64,000 nt of DNA from Timema cristinae. Lineage: Eukaryota; Arthropoda; Insecta; Phasmatodea; Timematidae. Made by a program: the position numbers and the translations under genes. Every line of letters begins with the position of its first letter. Position 1 is the first letter of the stretch. Positions 33,715 through 45,194 of this stretch are shown here, piece after piece. The stretch is taken from contig JBCFYV010000024.1 in the NCBI GenBank assembly GCA_039000515.1, positions 38,366,035 to 38,430,034 of the forward strand, given 5' to 3'. Below the pieces are notes generated by a model, which saw only the letters and a program-made list of their open reading frames with translations, was not told the origin of the DNA and did no database searches.

Positions 33715-33985
33715 ACTGTAGCCAGCCTATGGCCTGTGTCAGTTTTTGTTAAAGTCATATTTTTCTACTTCTGACCGGTTAGGCCTGTCGTAACTTCATA
33801 TGCCTTATAATATAACCTATGACTAGGACAGGCATGGCATCCAATATCTGGCCGTTAATTAATTCGAAATGGTAAAGCCATATTTTATCAATGATAAGGT
33901 TTTTGGCCATCTCAGGACTTGAACCCCGGACTAAGTAAGCTAAGTAGACAGACACGCTACCGACTGAGCTACGGGGTCGGATTAC
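33715..33985 (-). mobile_element. SINE-E, tRNA-headed
   Basis: Minus-strand head with box A GTAGCTCAGTCGGTAGCG and box B GGGGTTCAAGTCC, very close to a real tRNA. However, the acceptor-stem partner is absent and a SINE-like body follows (GACAGGCCTAACCGG, ATGCCATGCC). A tRNA gene was considered and judged less likely. Related heads occur at 35556 and 57543. Confidence 0.6.
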
Positions 33986-33989
33986 TCTT

Positions 33990-34965
33990 CTCTAACTGAG
34001 TAATGTAAATTAGTGGATGGACAGAGCGGGTCGCCACAAAATTCGGCAATTTAATTTATAGTCCACTTTTCCTCTTAAAACCAATGGAGCGAATGACGTC
34101 ACAAAAGTCCCAGTTGGGCGAACGGGAATGTTGGGAATTTGTCACTTCCACTCCTCGCAGCTTTTGTGGGGTCTCTTTGTATCCCAAATAGTTGACAGGG
34201 GATGAATTGTGCATGATGTCTGGTTCATTTATCACACAAGATTAGTGCACGTAAAGCCCTTAATTTTTGTCAGAGAGCTTTAACAGTTCTGTGTTTTTTA
34301 CATGACTACATTTCATCCTATCAAATATGCAGAAATGCAACATTCAGTTTGATGAGTTTGAGAGAGAGGTACCCCTAAACATTTTTTATTTCAAAATTTC
34401 ATCAAATTTTATAGGTTAGTTTATCTACTTTACGTATTTGATACAATTATGAATTAGTGATATTTAAAACAACATTTTCAAGATTTTGCGAAATGTCTAG
34501 CTTGAGTTCAGGTTTGTTTCTTGCTAGTTGTATTGAGTATATTATTTTATTAACCTTATTTCAAAGGTAATTCTCATAAATTTAACTACACGCATTTCCA
34601 TTCTTGTTTATCTGTTTATATAAGCCTAAATTTCAAGTGTGTCTTCGACAAACGAAATTTCTGATTTCGCACAAAATTTGTCCCTTGTTGGTTTTAACTA
34701 TTTTTAATTTTTCCAAAACAGGAGGTAGCGTGATTTGTATCAATGGCTCAGAGAGGTTATTGGGATAATATGTGTCCGCCATCTTGGAGTTTTAAAGTTT
34801 TTCAATCCTCCTCATGAATATAGCATGTATCAGTGTGTACATAAGAAATGTCATCTCTTTAGGCCTAAATTTGAAAATTGAGTCCACATTTCATCTCTGT
34901 AATTTATCGGGAAATCAGGGTAAGAGATCTGCAAGGGCATATACTTCATGCTTTTTATATCTTAC
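33990..34965. other. mixed-composition DNA, no gene recognised
   Basis: The part at about 34010-34260 is less AT-rich and contains GACGTCAC (a CRE-like octamer variant) and GCGAATGACG. It could be regulatory or an old transposon. The remainder is AT-rich. Confidence 0.35.
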
Positions 34966-34967
34966 TA

Positions 34968-35300
34968 GCTCAAGTACCTGACCTTGCCAGAACTAACCGC
35001 GCAATTAACTGCGGGATTACCCTTATTTGCTTTAAACAGACAGGAATAATTGTCAATATAGTGGTTCTGACACAATTTTTAATACATTTAAATAAAATCC
35101 AGTAAAAAATTTTAATTTCCAAATTCGAGGTGCACATGTTTGTATACAGGGGCAGCTAGTTTTTAAATTTAAATTCTCTTCGTTTGATGGATATCGTGAA
35201 ATTTTCATGACAAGACTGTTAAACAAACTCACAAACTCCTTATTTGATTCATATATAGATACTCCTCTTACAGTTACTACCAAAATAAATAAAACATTCT
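34968..35300 (+). repeat. possible RTE-like dispersed repeat
   Basis: Begins TTACTAGCTCAAGTACCTGA with an ACCGCGCAATTAACTGCGG block, similar in style to the starts of the elements at 21960 and 40141. Its later part (35150-35215) resembles 26640-26710. Ends are undefined. Confidence 0.35.
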
Positions 35301-35555
35301 TCCAGAGTACATATAAAACAATAATTAAGTCACCTTAAGTGCATAAAACACATTGATAATTAAGGCTTAATTTATATTTTGATATATCCTCCTCAATACG
35401 ATATTACAACTAAAAACCCCACGCGACATAATATGTGCTTATTTAAAATAATAAAATGAATAAATACTTTCATTATCACAATTTTGATTTTTGAAAGTTA
35501 AATTAACATTATATTAGGTAAAATATTTTAGAGGAATTGACTCATAAGCCAATGT

Positions 35556-35690
35556 TTGTAAACCGACACCTTTGCTCAGTTGGTAGCACGTTTGTCCTCT
35601 AATTTGAGGGCTCAGACTCTATTCCCGGCATAGTCGAAATGAAATGTTGGTTTACGTTTCCACAGTGATGAATTAACTCCTGAGAGTTGA
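35556..35690 (+). mobile_element. tRNA-like SINE head
   Basis: Box A TTGCTCAGTTGGTAGCACG and a decayed box B (GACTCTATTCCCGG), followed by a short non-tRNA body. It resembles the head of SINE-E. No tail recognised. Confidence 0.5.
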
Positions 35691-35792
35691 ATGTGTTTAT
35701 TATATATTCAATGGGCAATGTGCAAATATAATCACTCGGTTAATAAAGTGCATTCTAAATACAACAACAAATCATGGCACGCACTAAACGCA

Positions 35793-35806
35793 CCCCCCCC
35801 CCCCCC
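35793..35806. repeat. poly-C run
   Basis: Fourteen consecutive C, unusual in this AT-rich window. It breaks the open frame that crosses it into a Pro run. Confidence 0.9.
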
Positions 35807-36394
35807 TCCGAGAATGCTTTACGCAGAGCATATGAGGAAAATTAATTCTTCCCATTGCAAAATTTACCCCAAATCAATGTACTATCATATAATATACCTG
35901 TTTTATGTATAACTAATATGTTATCCTCTTTAATTTATATCAGACAGAAAAATGTATAAAGCAAATATGATATTTGTTTTTGAAAATACCTCAAAACTAT
36001 AGTTCATCAAATTAATTAACGAGTTTCAAATATCTCCCTCTAAAATTTCAATTAAATAGAGCATGTAATATAATGCATCATCATTTTACCCGTTGACGCT
36101 GCTCTTCGCGTTTGATGTGAAATACTTAGTGTCCCTGCACTAGAAGTGTATTATTGCTGTTCGTGATCAGACTAAATAGTTCTGCTCTATGAGTAACAAC
36201 TAGGAAATATACGTGAAAATTGTTTCAGATAAACTATTTGTCACCCTATCTAAGTTACCCATTACTTACTTTTTTTTATTAACAAAGTTTAGAAACTCTA
36301 TGTAAATTGATTTAAGTTTAAGGAATTATTGAGGTTTGATTAAGAAGTCCAAATAGATAAAATAAGTATTATTAATTATATTTTATTTTCCCAA

Positions 36395-36590
36395 CTACGT
36401 CTAGCTACTCGTACTGGATAAACGCATTTACTCTAAATGGAAGGAAAGAGTAATTAGTTTATAGGCAATTAACCAGCATACCAGAGGATGTAGAGTGTAA
36501 AAAAATATAGAAAAAACACTTTGTACTCCCAACACAGATTTGAACCCCAATCTTCATGTCACTGGACTACAAGACCAAATGAATCCTAAA
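36395..36590 (-). mobile_element. SINE-B, degenerate copy
   Basis: On the minus strand a box-B-like GGGGTTCAAATCTG is followed by body blocks in family order; the tail is reduced to a weak match near 36410. Confidence 0.45.
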
Positions 36591-36594
36591 TTTT

Positions 36595-38950
36595 TTTCCA
36601 CGTGGGCACAGATTAGGTATAAAGAGAATTTAAGAAACATTTATGACTATTAATGATGATAAAATGGAAAAGTACTCGGTAGTGATTATTTACTTTCTCA
36701 TATAAAGATAGATTATTGTAGTCGTGAAATTATTCAGCCTCGAGATATGATTAATCTTTACGTGATATACCATTAAACTAGACTAACACTATTCGGTGTG
36801 CCCCAATGTTTGTCCTTAGTCAAAGATCTATAACGGTCTAATGGATCTTTGTTTAAAACCAAACAAGATGAGCGTTACATTTTAGTCTGCTTGTCCATTG
36901 ATACAGGTAACTAATATGAAATTAGATGGTATTTTACTGCGGTATGTTTTGTTAGTCCATTGTGTGATTCACCGTTTGAATGTACACCCCTCAAATGTTT
37001 TCCCCCTCGAGAGTTACTTTTGAATTACGATGAAGTGATTTGCTAATATTTGAGGTACCTATTCTCCTACTGCTCTTTGACTGTGTCTATTCATGTGCAA
37101 CCTGCTGTAACAACCTGTTTTAGTATCGTCTATTTTAAGTTTGTTTAGTTTACGGAATTGCACACCAACCCCGTACTTGTGATTACCTCGTGTGTAAACT
37201 TAGAGCTATATATGCTTTTGTGTTTTACGTGTACGGTTGCACCAGTTTACCAGTTCACACGTGTTCCATCTTTTGATGTTTTTATATGCACAGTACATAT
37301 TGTAGAGTGTAGTTACATATCTCCAGTTCAGTGTAAATTGACTGTCTGCGTGCACTATTTCTTTCGCTTTAATCTCTAGTCTGTCTGATACCGTGGTTTG
37401 ATGTTTATTTAAGGATAGTAGACTGAATTAATTTTTTAACTTGTGTATTTTCGAATAAGCAGTATCATTTTGCTTTTACAGAATGGTTTTTGAAGTTTTT
37501 ATTATTTTATATGAACTCTGTAGAAGATATTAATGCAGCCCCGCTTCGATTGTGAAAATTAAAAGATTTTTTTATTTATATTAAAATATGTTTTTCTTAA
37601 ACCTTTCAGTAAATTGTGTATTTGTAGAGCCATTTTAGCTTGAACGTATTTTGGTCAAAAGATTGCCGTTTTATATTTATAGCCTTCAAACCATATCTTT
37701 AGTGCAATATTTTTTTACTTATGAATATAATGCTTACTAAAACCAAATAATCTAATTGATAAAAAAAATTGGAGATATTTAAGGAACAGAATATCCCAAG
37801 CTATTATTATTGTGTTTCTAAGCAAATAATTTACAGAAGCTACTACCAGAATATTATGTTAACAAATGTAGTGTCTTGTAACCACACCAAGAATCATGAT
37901 TTCAAATAGCTCTGTCGCTTTTTTGTTTTTTACTAATCTCACTTTTCTCAACCTATCATTAGCTTTATTAAATTGATAAGTAATGGTATAAACATAAATT
38001 TATGTAATTAATTATGACTGTTACTACAATCATTAAACATTTGATTAAGTAGTTTCGTATTAATCGAGATAGCATTCTATTAATTAATCTAGGTGCCTAA
38101 ATAAATGTAGTATTTGTATATTATTTTTATTTGTATTAAAATAGTATAATCTATATTCATCATAGTCATCCTTGTACAGTACGTAGAAAATAAAAGCTCT
38201 ATTTATATCTGCTTACTCAAGCTCATATTGAGAAATAATCTCTTAAAGCAATTTCTAATCAAGAAAAAATAATTCTATTTTTTTTTCAATACAATTCTAA
38301 AAAGTTATTTTAAATTATCTATAACAAAATAGATTACATAAACAGATAGTTCTAGTCAAAAATATATATTAATAACTGTATTTAAACTTAAAATGGAATT
38401 GATATTTAGCCTGTTTGAACAGCATTCTTTAAGATCCTTCTAATTTAGATCTGAACTAGTTTCAATTTGGTTTTTGGGATGAGTTTTTATTTTTAACAAA
38501 TTAATGAATTATTTAACTTTGGTTTTATTTCCTGCAAAAATATGGCTGGATAATTAATATATAAGCGTTTCTCAAACTATTTTTTATCATTCACTAAATT
38601 GAAGGCTAATACGGATTTCTAAAACCAATATATAGTTTTTGGAAAATACATAATAGCTTATATAAAGGTTCTAATTCTTTCCCAAAATATTCTAGGTCTG
38701 TGATCTTATCTGTGTATATTATACTTTTTTTTTAATAGAATACACTTATTAACCAAACACATTTATAACTGTTTAGAACCAGTCTTTTCTTAACTATGAT
38801 TTGCATAAGGCCTGTGATCTATTTATTCGTGTTTTAACATTTTTAAATAGCTTTAAGACAAGTATGTACCTGCTTTAAATATGTTTAAAAAGCTCTTGAG
38901 AATAACTTAAACAAAACTTTAACTGCTATAAATAGTGTTTTAAAAGCTCT
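36595..38950. other. AT-rich DNA, unrecognised
   Basis: About 36780-37380 is less AT-rich with T/G-rich wording and could be an LTR or transposon remnant, but no matching second copy was seen. The rest is AT-rich without features. Confidence 0.4.
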
Positions 38951-38954
38951 ACAG

Positions 38955-39260
38955 TCAACATCAGTGGTATTAGGGTAAATTGATCGCCTCAGGACCCAAT
39001 GTTGGTGGGTTCAAACCCAGCCGAAGTCGACATATTTTAAATGAACGGTAAAAATCCGTAGCACAACTTCGCTCGGAGGGGAAGTAAAGCCATGTCGATT
39101 TTGGCATTTAAAAGAACTTTGGGAGGTATGCGAAAATGCCTCTCCCAGCAAAATTTGTAGGATCTTTCACTCTCAATCATAGAAATTATCGTGTATTTAT
39201 ATAATCAGTCGGCTCAGAAAGTGCACCTAAATATCTCAAATGAATAAAAATAAATACATA
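38955..39260 (+). mobile_element. SINE-D copy
   Basis: Box-B-like GGTGGGTTCAAACCCAG, body ATCCGTAGCACAACTTCG and GGAGGGGAAGTAAAGCC, and tail CAGTCGGCTCAGAAAGTGCA. Blocks match the minus-strand copy at 5828-6122 in the same order. Box A is poorly preserved. Confidence 0.68.
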
Positions 39261-39264
39261 ATAG

Positions 39265-40140
39265 CTATACGTAGTTATAAAACTATATATATTATATATA
39301 TATATTTATAGATTAAAAGAAAGTTTTTAAGTCACATGTTTTATAAATACGTAGAGCTATTATTTATCTATATCAAAGATTTGTGACTTACAAAGCATAT
39401 TTTAATTTATCTATATATTACTCAAATTGATCTGTGAATCACAACCCGTCTACGTTCTACATTCCCGTTTATGTTCTACGTATTTCTCAAACAGAGCGTA
39501 CGTGTAATTTGTAACATAAGGTTGTTATGATGCTAGTTGTTTGGGATTATCCTCATGTCTAGCCGCAGGGGCAATACCAAGTGGTGTGAAATGTGATCTA
39601 CCCTGTCAGAAGCGATTTGTGTGTGACCAGTGAACCGTCATGGTGCTGTGATGTGGTGTCAAACCTCACGGTGATTTAAGATAACGGCACATTAGTGGAG
39701 AAGCGTGGAGCTTTGCCAAAAAGAAGACAAACCTTCAATTAAGAGAGGAATTGATGGTCCGTTCCTGAAACAACCCACTATTGTAACATAATAGTTTATG
39801 TACATAAATATATGAAATTAACTTTTTTAATAAAAGGCAGTGTTCTTTATTAATGCGACGTCAAACCTCCTTTCTAGTGCATATAATTATTTTTAAGAAT
39901 AGGGAAATATCTTTAAATATTTTTAATTCTATCAAAATTATGAAATTTCGAATAGCCATTTAAATAATAAATACAACACAACCAAAGACCTTGGTAAGAA
40001 CGACACCTTCTTCAAGATAAATAATCTCACAATCTCATGAGAATGGTAGTTCTGAAGAATTAAAATTACTAAATCAATCCTAAACCTTCTCGAAATATGT
40101 GCTGTTATCCTACTATAAAAAGGGATTTATATCTTTACTA
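39265..40140. other. AT-rich DNA, unrecognised
   Basis: A less AT-rich part (about 39430-39760) has no recognised motif. A short TATATAT palindrome lies near 39285-39305. Confidence 0.45.
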
Positions 40141-40611
40141 GATAGCTGTTGCCCGCGGCTTTGCTCGCGTGGAAGTTGATTATATACAAATACGAAAATA
40201 TACATATGTATTTACAGATTAATTTAAAATATTACGTTACGTTGATGACCATAACTTGACCTCAGATCAAAAATAATGCAAGTCCGATACAAACTTTCAC
40301 CCCCTTTTTCATCCCTTATTAAATAAAATTTCCAAAATTTCTGAAACACGTCTTTATTTGTTTTACGTCAATAACCGAAATACAAAATTTTGTTTATGTA
40401 ACTTTCAAAGTGACGGACTTTGATACATATTATCATCCCCTATTTTGACCCCTTTGGGGTGGAATTTTCTAAAATCCTTTCTTGGTGGGTGCCTACATAA
40501 CAAAATGAATATACAGTCCGAATTTCATGCTTGTAGCCTTGATAGTTTGCGCTCGGCGATGATGAATCAGTCAGTCAGTCAGTCAGGACATGTTATTTTA
40601 TAAGTATAGAT
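40141..40611 (+). mobile_element. RTE-like dispersed element, copy 2
   Basis: Starts GATAGCTGTTGCCCGCGGC and ends CAGTCAGTCAGTCAGTCAGG then TTATTTTATAAGTATAGAT. It is nearly the same as copy 1 at 21960-22440, implying recent spread. Both copies are preceded by TTACTA. No protein is encoded. Confidence 0.72.
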
Positions 40612-40720
40612 AGATGTCTGGATTAATATTTATTACCACCTACCTTGATCTCAAAACTAATATATGTCACGTTAAACGTTTACAGAGTTTTTCTATAAAA
40701 CCAAATTCAATAAAATATTA

Positions 40721-40880
40721 GGAATGCCAGACCTCCACCGTGGTTCGGATTCCACATTAAACTGTATGTCCTTCATTACATCTCCCAATAACCCTACCAT
40801 TACACATTAGCGTAAGTGCGTATAACCCGAACAGGTAATAAGACGCGGTGCTAATAAATAATAACAATAATAATAATATA
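40721..40880 (+). mobile_element. SINE-A lacking its tRNA head
   Basis: Begins GGAATGCCAGACCTCCACCG and runs to a complete tail (TATAACCCGAACAGGTAATA) with TAA-type repeats. Same internal start, within a few bases, as the copies at 25935 and 45178. Confidence 0.8.
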
Positions 40881-40884
40881 GTAC

Positions 40885-41565
40885 GTAGAGTAAATAATAA
40901 TACTTTTTACAGTGTACTCACATGATTTTTTCTACCGAATGTGATGTCACACTAATAACATAAAAAGAGCGAACAATGCCAAATGTGTGTTTTTTATATT
41001 CCCCATTTTGTGTTTGTTTATTTGTTTAATTGTTGCTGAATATGTAGTCAAAAAATTACACATTCGTCATGTATTACTCTCTTTAGAAAGACAACAGACG
41101 TTTATTGTTTAGTGTCACTATTGTTTACATGTGCGCGTTTGTTTATTCTGTATAAAATTTACTAGATAATCGGTTAAATAGTAAAAACCAAGATAATTTT
41201 TTTAGAAAGTTTAATCATTCTAATATTAAATATTGTATTTATTAGCTAAATAATAAATGTTTGCAAGGTTAAACTTAGTTATATGAAATTTTCTATTTCA
41301 TTATTAAAAGACAAAATATTAAGGGCTCCCAATTTGATTAGTCAACGACGAATATAATGTTGAATAATAATAATTATATGTGATAATTATAGGAATATGA
41401 GTAGTCTAAGGCTTATTTCCGTTATTACTGTATACTCATATCTGTTAAGCTTCACTTTTCATTATGTACTTAATTTTATAGCATTATTTTCTGCCATAAT
41501 AGTAATATTCAACAATGTAATATAAACTCTTCCATAGAATATCAGAAAAAACTGAGCATAAGAAA
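40885..41565. other. AT-rich DNA, nothing recognised
   Basis: No coding signature. Confidence 0.5.
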
Positions 41566-41569
41566 AATC

Positions 41570-42430
41570 ACCAGTCAATCACCCTGAATAACATGTACAC
41601 TTAATCCTAGGTTAGGAAATATTGCCTACTTGAATCAAAATATGGCATATTTTTTCTTGAGGACCTCACTGAAATGAAATCTTACTGAGAAATAAAATGT
41701 CTCTTTTGATTAATGTACTAATAATGACCTATTTAAATTATCCGAAGACACTATCGATTTTAAATAGAGTATCTCTGGTTTAAAATATCATGTTTATAAC
41801 TAGGATATTAATAATTATATATTTAAATAAAATGTTAGGTTTAGCATGAGGATATTAACAATGGTATATTAAAGCTATTACAGGGGACGATCAATTTAAA
41901 GTTGAATATCTGTAGCAAATTAAATGTAATGCTTAGCACTAGGGTATATGCCAATTTCAATTAACTCATTACGTTATCCATAGAACATCAACCAAGTAAA
42001 GTTTCACGCATAGCACAAGTGTAGATAAGATTGCCTACTTGAACATGACACGGCGCTACATAGTTCTCAAATAGCAACTTGGAAGAACGTGTCACTCATA
42101 GCACTAAAGTATTAGGTATTGCCTATTTACTATCAAACGGCGTTACTTATTTCGAAATGAATACCAGCGAGAATCAATGTTCCGCACAACATAGATGTAA
42201 AGTATATTGCTTAGTTAAACCATTTCGGGGAGTTTCACATCGCAAGAAAATACGTTTTGAACACCGTGTCATGCACATATTAAGTCATCTGAAGCCGCTA
42301 TTCGTTTCAGTAGAATAGCAGTGGAATAAAAAGTGCTATGTATAGTGGAAGTGTATGAGAAATTGCTTGCATCAATTATATCATTTCTTGAACACCAGAG
42401 TCAAAGAACTGGAAATAAGAGGGATATAAA
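41570..42430 (+). repeat. diverged tandem repeat, unit about 87 bp
   Basis: A phrase like TAGCACTARTGTA then ATTGCCTACTTGAA recurs with spacing near 87 bp. Examples are TTGCCTACTTGAA (about 41627), TATGCCAATTTC (41946), TTGCCTACTTGAAC (42030), TTGCCTATTTAC (42119), TTGCTTAGTTAAAC (42206) and TTGCTTGCATC (42362). Other shared words are CATAGCAC, GGCGYTAC and TTCTTGAACACC. Perhaps ten old units. The 79-codon frame at 42079-42318 lies inside and does not preserve a repeated peptide. Origin unknown. Confidence 0.6.
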
Positions 42431-42639
42431 TAGCATGCATATTCATACAGTTTTTTTTAATAAACTGTATAAAGCCAAAAAACTTATTTGTTTTCTGAAG
42501 CAATATTAATATGTACGTAATGTTATCCTCAAATTTTACTTAAAGTAGGTAAAGAGGAATTTCAGTAGGAAGAAGGGCTTGGAAAAAAAATTAATGTATT
42601 TTTTCCTTAGCGCCATTTTGTTATCATGTAACATGTAGT

Positions 42640-42785
42640 ACACATGTAATAATTACACCAATGTGCTAGGAAGGAGTAATGTTAAATTTAAAGGAATTAG
42701 GAAGAAATACTTGCTATACATCCAGTTGGGATTTAAGCCCTTATCTCCTCCTCATAGGCAGTCTAGTTTATTGTGCTCTCGAAAT
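42640..42785 (-). mobile_element. SINE-B, degenerate copy
   Basis: Minus-strand box-B-like GGGCTTAAATCCC and surrounding blocks in family order; the tail is lost. Confidence 0.45.
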
Positions 42786-42789
42786 TGAT

Positions 42790-43283
42790 ATTACATTCAA
42801 CTATGTATTTATATGATTAAAACTATGAAAATAAAACTATAAATTACAAGATTACACAAATATAGTTTGAATATCTTTTTAACTGTCAAAATAATGTTCT
42901 TCCTACCAGAACTCAACTATATATAAATTTTTGTGTAAATATTTGTCAACCTAAAATATCAAAGAAAATAAAATACATGTATTTAATATCCAACCAATGT
43001 TGTTCAAGGGTATAAATCGGTTTGAAAGCTTAATCATGGAATATTTAGTGAGTCAGAGCAGGGTTTGTATCAGGGAAGAGTTAAATAAATAATTTCTTCA
43101 GGCTGAGATACTAAACTATTCTCCAAGTTAAACATTTTAGAAAACATTCTAAATTAGTAGTTTTTTAGTAAGGAGCTTTAAAATATGAAATAATAATATT
43201 TGAACATCATGTTATAATAATGTTTGTATGTAACCAAATGGAACTAAATCAGTTAAAGCTCATACACAAAATTATATTTATTT
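42790..43283. other. AT-rich DNA, nothing recognised
   Basis: No feature recognised before the SINE-A copy. Confidence 0.5.
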
Positions 43284-43580
43284 TATTATTATTATTATTA
43301 TTAGCACCGCGTCTTACTACCCGTTCGGGTTATACGCACTTACGCTAATGTGTAATGTAAGGGTGATTGTGAGATGAAATGAAGGACCTACAGTTTAACG
43401 TGGAATCCGAACCACGGTGGTGGCCTGGCATTCCCCACATTCACAAATTGTGATTAATACACGTCTTGTCAGAGGTGAAGGAAGGGTTTGGAAATCAGAT
43501 AAATATTTGCCGGGACCGAGGATTGAACCCCGGCCGCCATCACAGAAGTCTGACACCTTACCCCTAGACCACCAGGTCAC
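43284..43580 (-). mobile_element. SINE-A, full length
   Basis: Complete copy with strong box B (GGGTTCAATCC, minus strand), intact tail hairpin and the extra central block TTGTGATTAATACACG shared with the copy at 11486. ATTTTATTATTATTA-like sequence on both sides is the likely target duplication but merges with the tail repeat. Frames of 82-86 codons on both strands across it are not genes. Confidence 0.88.
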
Positions 43581-43589
43581 TAATTTTAT

Positions 43590-44710
43590 TATTATTAAAG
43601 TCCCAAATAGAAAAAATAACTTAACACTAATAAATGTTCTTATTAACCTTAACAATATATTATAAACTATTTTTATATGTATTATTAATGAACGTTTAGT
43701 GATTCTGTTATATTTTAATACATAAAAACATTATTACAAAACCAAATTTTAAGACTTATTATTACATATTACCCAAGTTGCTAGAGTGAGGAAAAAAAAG
43801 CATTGGGATAACAAAAGTATAATTAGAAGTATTAATAAGCACCCGCTATAAACTAGACAAAAGCTTTAGTATATCTTAAAGCAAACCATTATCTGTATCG
43901 TAAACAATTGAATTTTTTTTTAAATCATTCCTTGTTATAAGATATAACTTGTAAATTTTTTGTTTAGTTTATTTTATATTACTATTTTTAACTATACAAT
44001 TAATCACAAATTTTTGTCAGAATTTTAATATATAGCTTCAGCGTATTATTGGTTTAAAGTTTTTTTTTGGGTAAATTATTTTTGCTCACCCCAAGATATT
44101 TATTTAGATTAATATACATATTTAAATAATGTTGTTACATTGATTGCAACCAAAACAATACAACCCTAAATAATTTGATCTTTCTATTTCTTAGGTGAGT
44201 GTTGATAACTTCATCTTGATCTCACAATAGCCGCGTATTCGTTGGCAGCTAAAAATAAACGTAAGTAAAACTAAATATTCTTAATAAATAAGCATGCCTT
44301 CCACTTGGAACATTATATAGAATTAGTGTACTGGATGTGATATTATTTTTACATTTTAATAAAGTTTCACAGCTTGTGTTACAGTTTAGTTAATATTTAA
44401 GATAGAAAATAATAATATGGATGCTCTAACCGTTTAAATGTACAGGCTCAAATATTTTGGTATTTCAAGGTATGTAACTAAATTTATATTTATTTACTTA
44501 CAAATTTTTTCATTATAAAATAAAATGTTCTGAAATTTTAATTTATTGTTCTAGTGATCGTCATCAATTCATGGATCCATTTGTAAAGATAGAGATTTAA
44601 TTAATTTAGAGTCTTGAATCCATTCTATTCCTAAATCTACAGTTACTCGATCGTTTGAAATATTAAGTGCCAGCAAGACTTGAAATAACCTACATCATTT
44701 GTGATTTTAT
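43590..44710. other. AT-rich DNA, nothing recognised
   Basis: No coding or repeat signature. Confidence 0.5.
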
Positions 44711-44713
44711 CTC

Positions 44714-45000
44714 TCAAAGCTGCAGTAGTGCGTCACCAACAAAACTGTTCTGAACGCAGACGTGTGCATGTCTGGCATTGTAAAGCCACCCTGTTAAGTG
44801 CAGGAACATGTCATGCCTGTCGAACCAAAATCCTCCCAGTTTGAGAGCCTTTTGTAATATTGATCGAGAGAGGCTCGAATACCTGACAGTTTGGAATCTC
44901 TCTTCCACGTTTTTTTTTTCACCCCTCCGTCCTTGCACACACAAGTGCAATTTACTTCCGATTGACATATGGAACGACATACGCATATGTGCACGTGAAC
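44714..45000 (-). other. balanced-composition stretch with a minus-strand open frame
   Basis: About 290 bp of near-balanced composition holds a 98-codon minus-strand frame. The stretch ERFQTVRYSSLSRSIL and onward to LLQL has no family I recognise. Coding-like composition in an AT-rich window makes an exon or transposon-gene fragment possible, but no splice sites or homologous motif are evident. Not called as a gene. Confidence 0.25.
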
Positions 45001-45017
45001 GCACACACACATAAGTA

Positions 45018-45178
45018 TATTATTATTATTATTTATTATTATTATTATTAGCACCGCGTCTTACTACCCGTTTGGGTTATACGCACTTACGCTAATGTGT
45101 AATGGTAGGGTGATTGTGAGATGAAATGGAGGACCTACAGTTTAACGTGGAATCCGAACCACGGAGGAGACCTGGCAT
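45018..45178 (-). mobile_element. headless SINE-A with perfect TSD
   Basis: Holds only the 3' half of SINE-A: tail repeats, tail hairpin and body up to CCTGGC. Flanked by a perfect 12-bp duplication CACACATAAGTA (45006-45017 and 45179-45190). The duplication proves it inserted as a headless copy rather than losing its head later. Its breakpoint nearly equals those at 25935 and 40721. Confidence 0.9.
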
Positions 45179-45194
45179 CACACATAAGTACTAA

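Noticed and set aside
33889..33975. A functional tRNA gene on the minus strand
   Set aside because: A and B boxes are good, but the acceptor arm does not pair and a SINE-like body follows.
42079..42318. 79-codon frame as a gene
   Set aside because: It lies inside the diverged 87-bp tandem repeat and has no recognised motif.
43395..43665. 82-86 codon frames on both strands
   Set aside because: They lie across a full-length SINE-A, and similar frames recur in other SINE-A copies.
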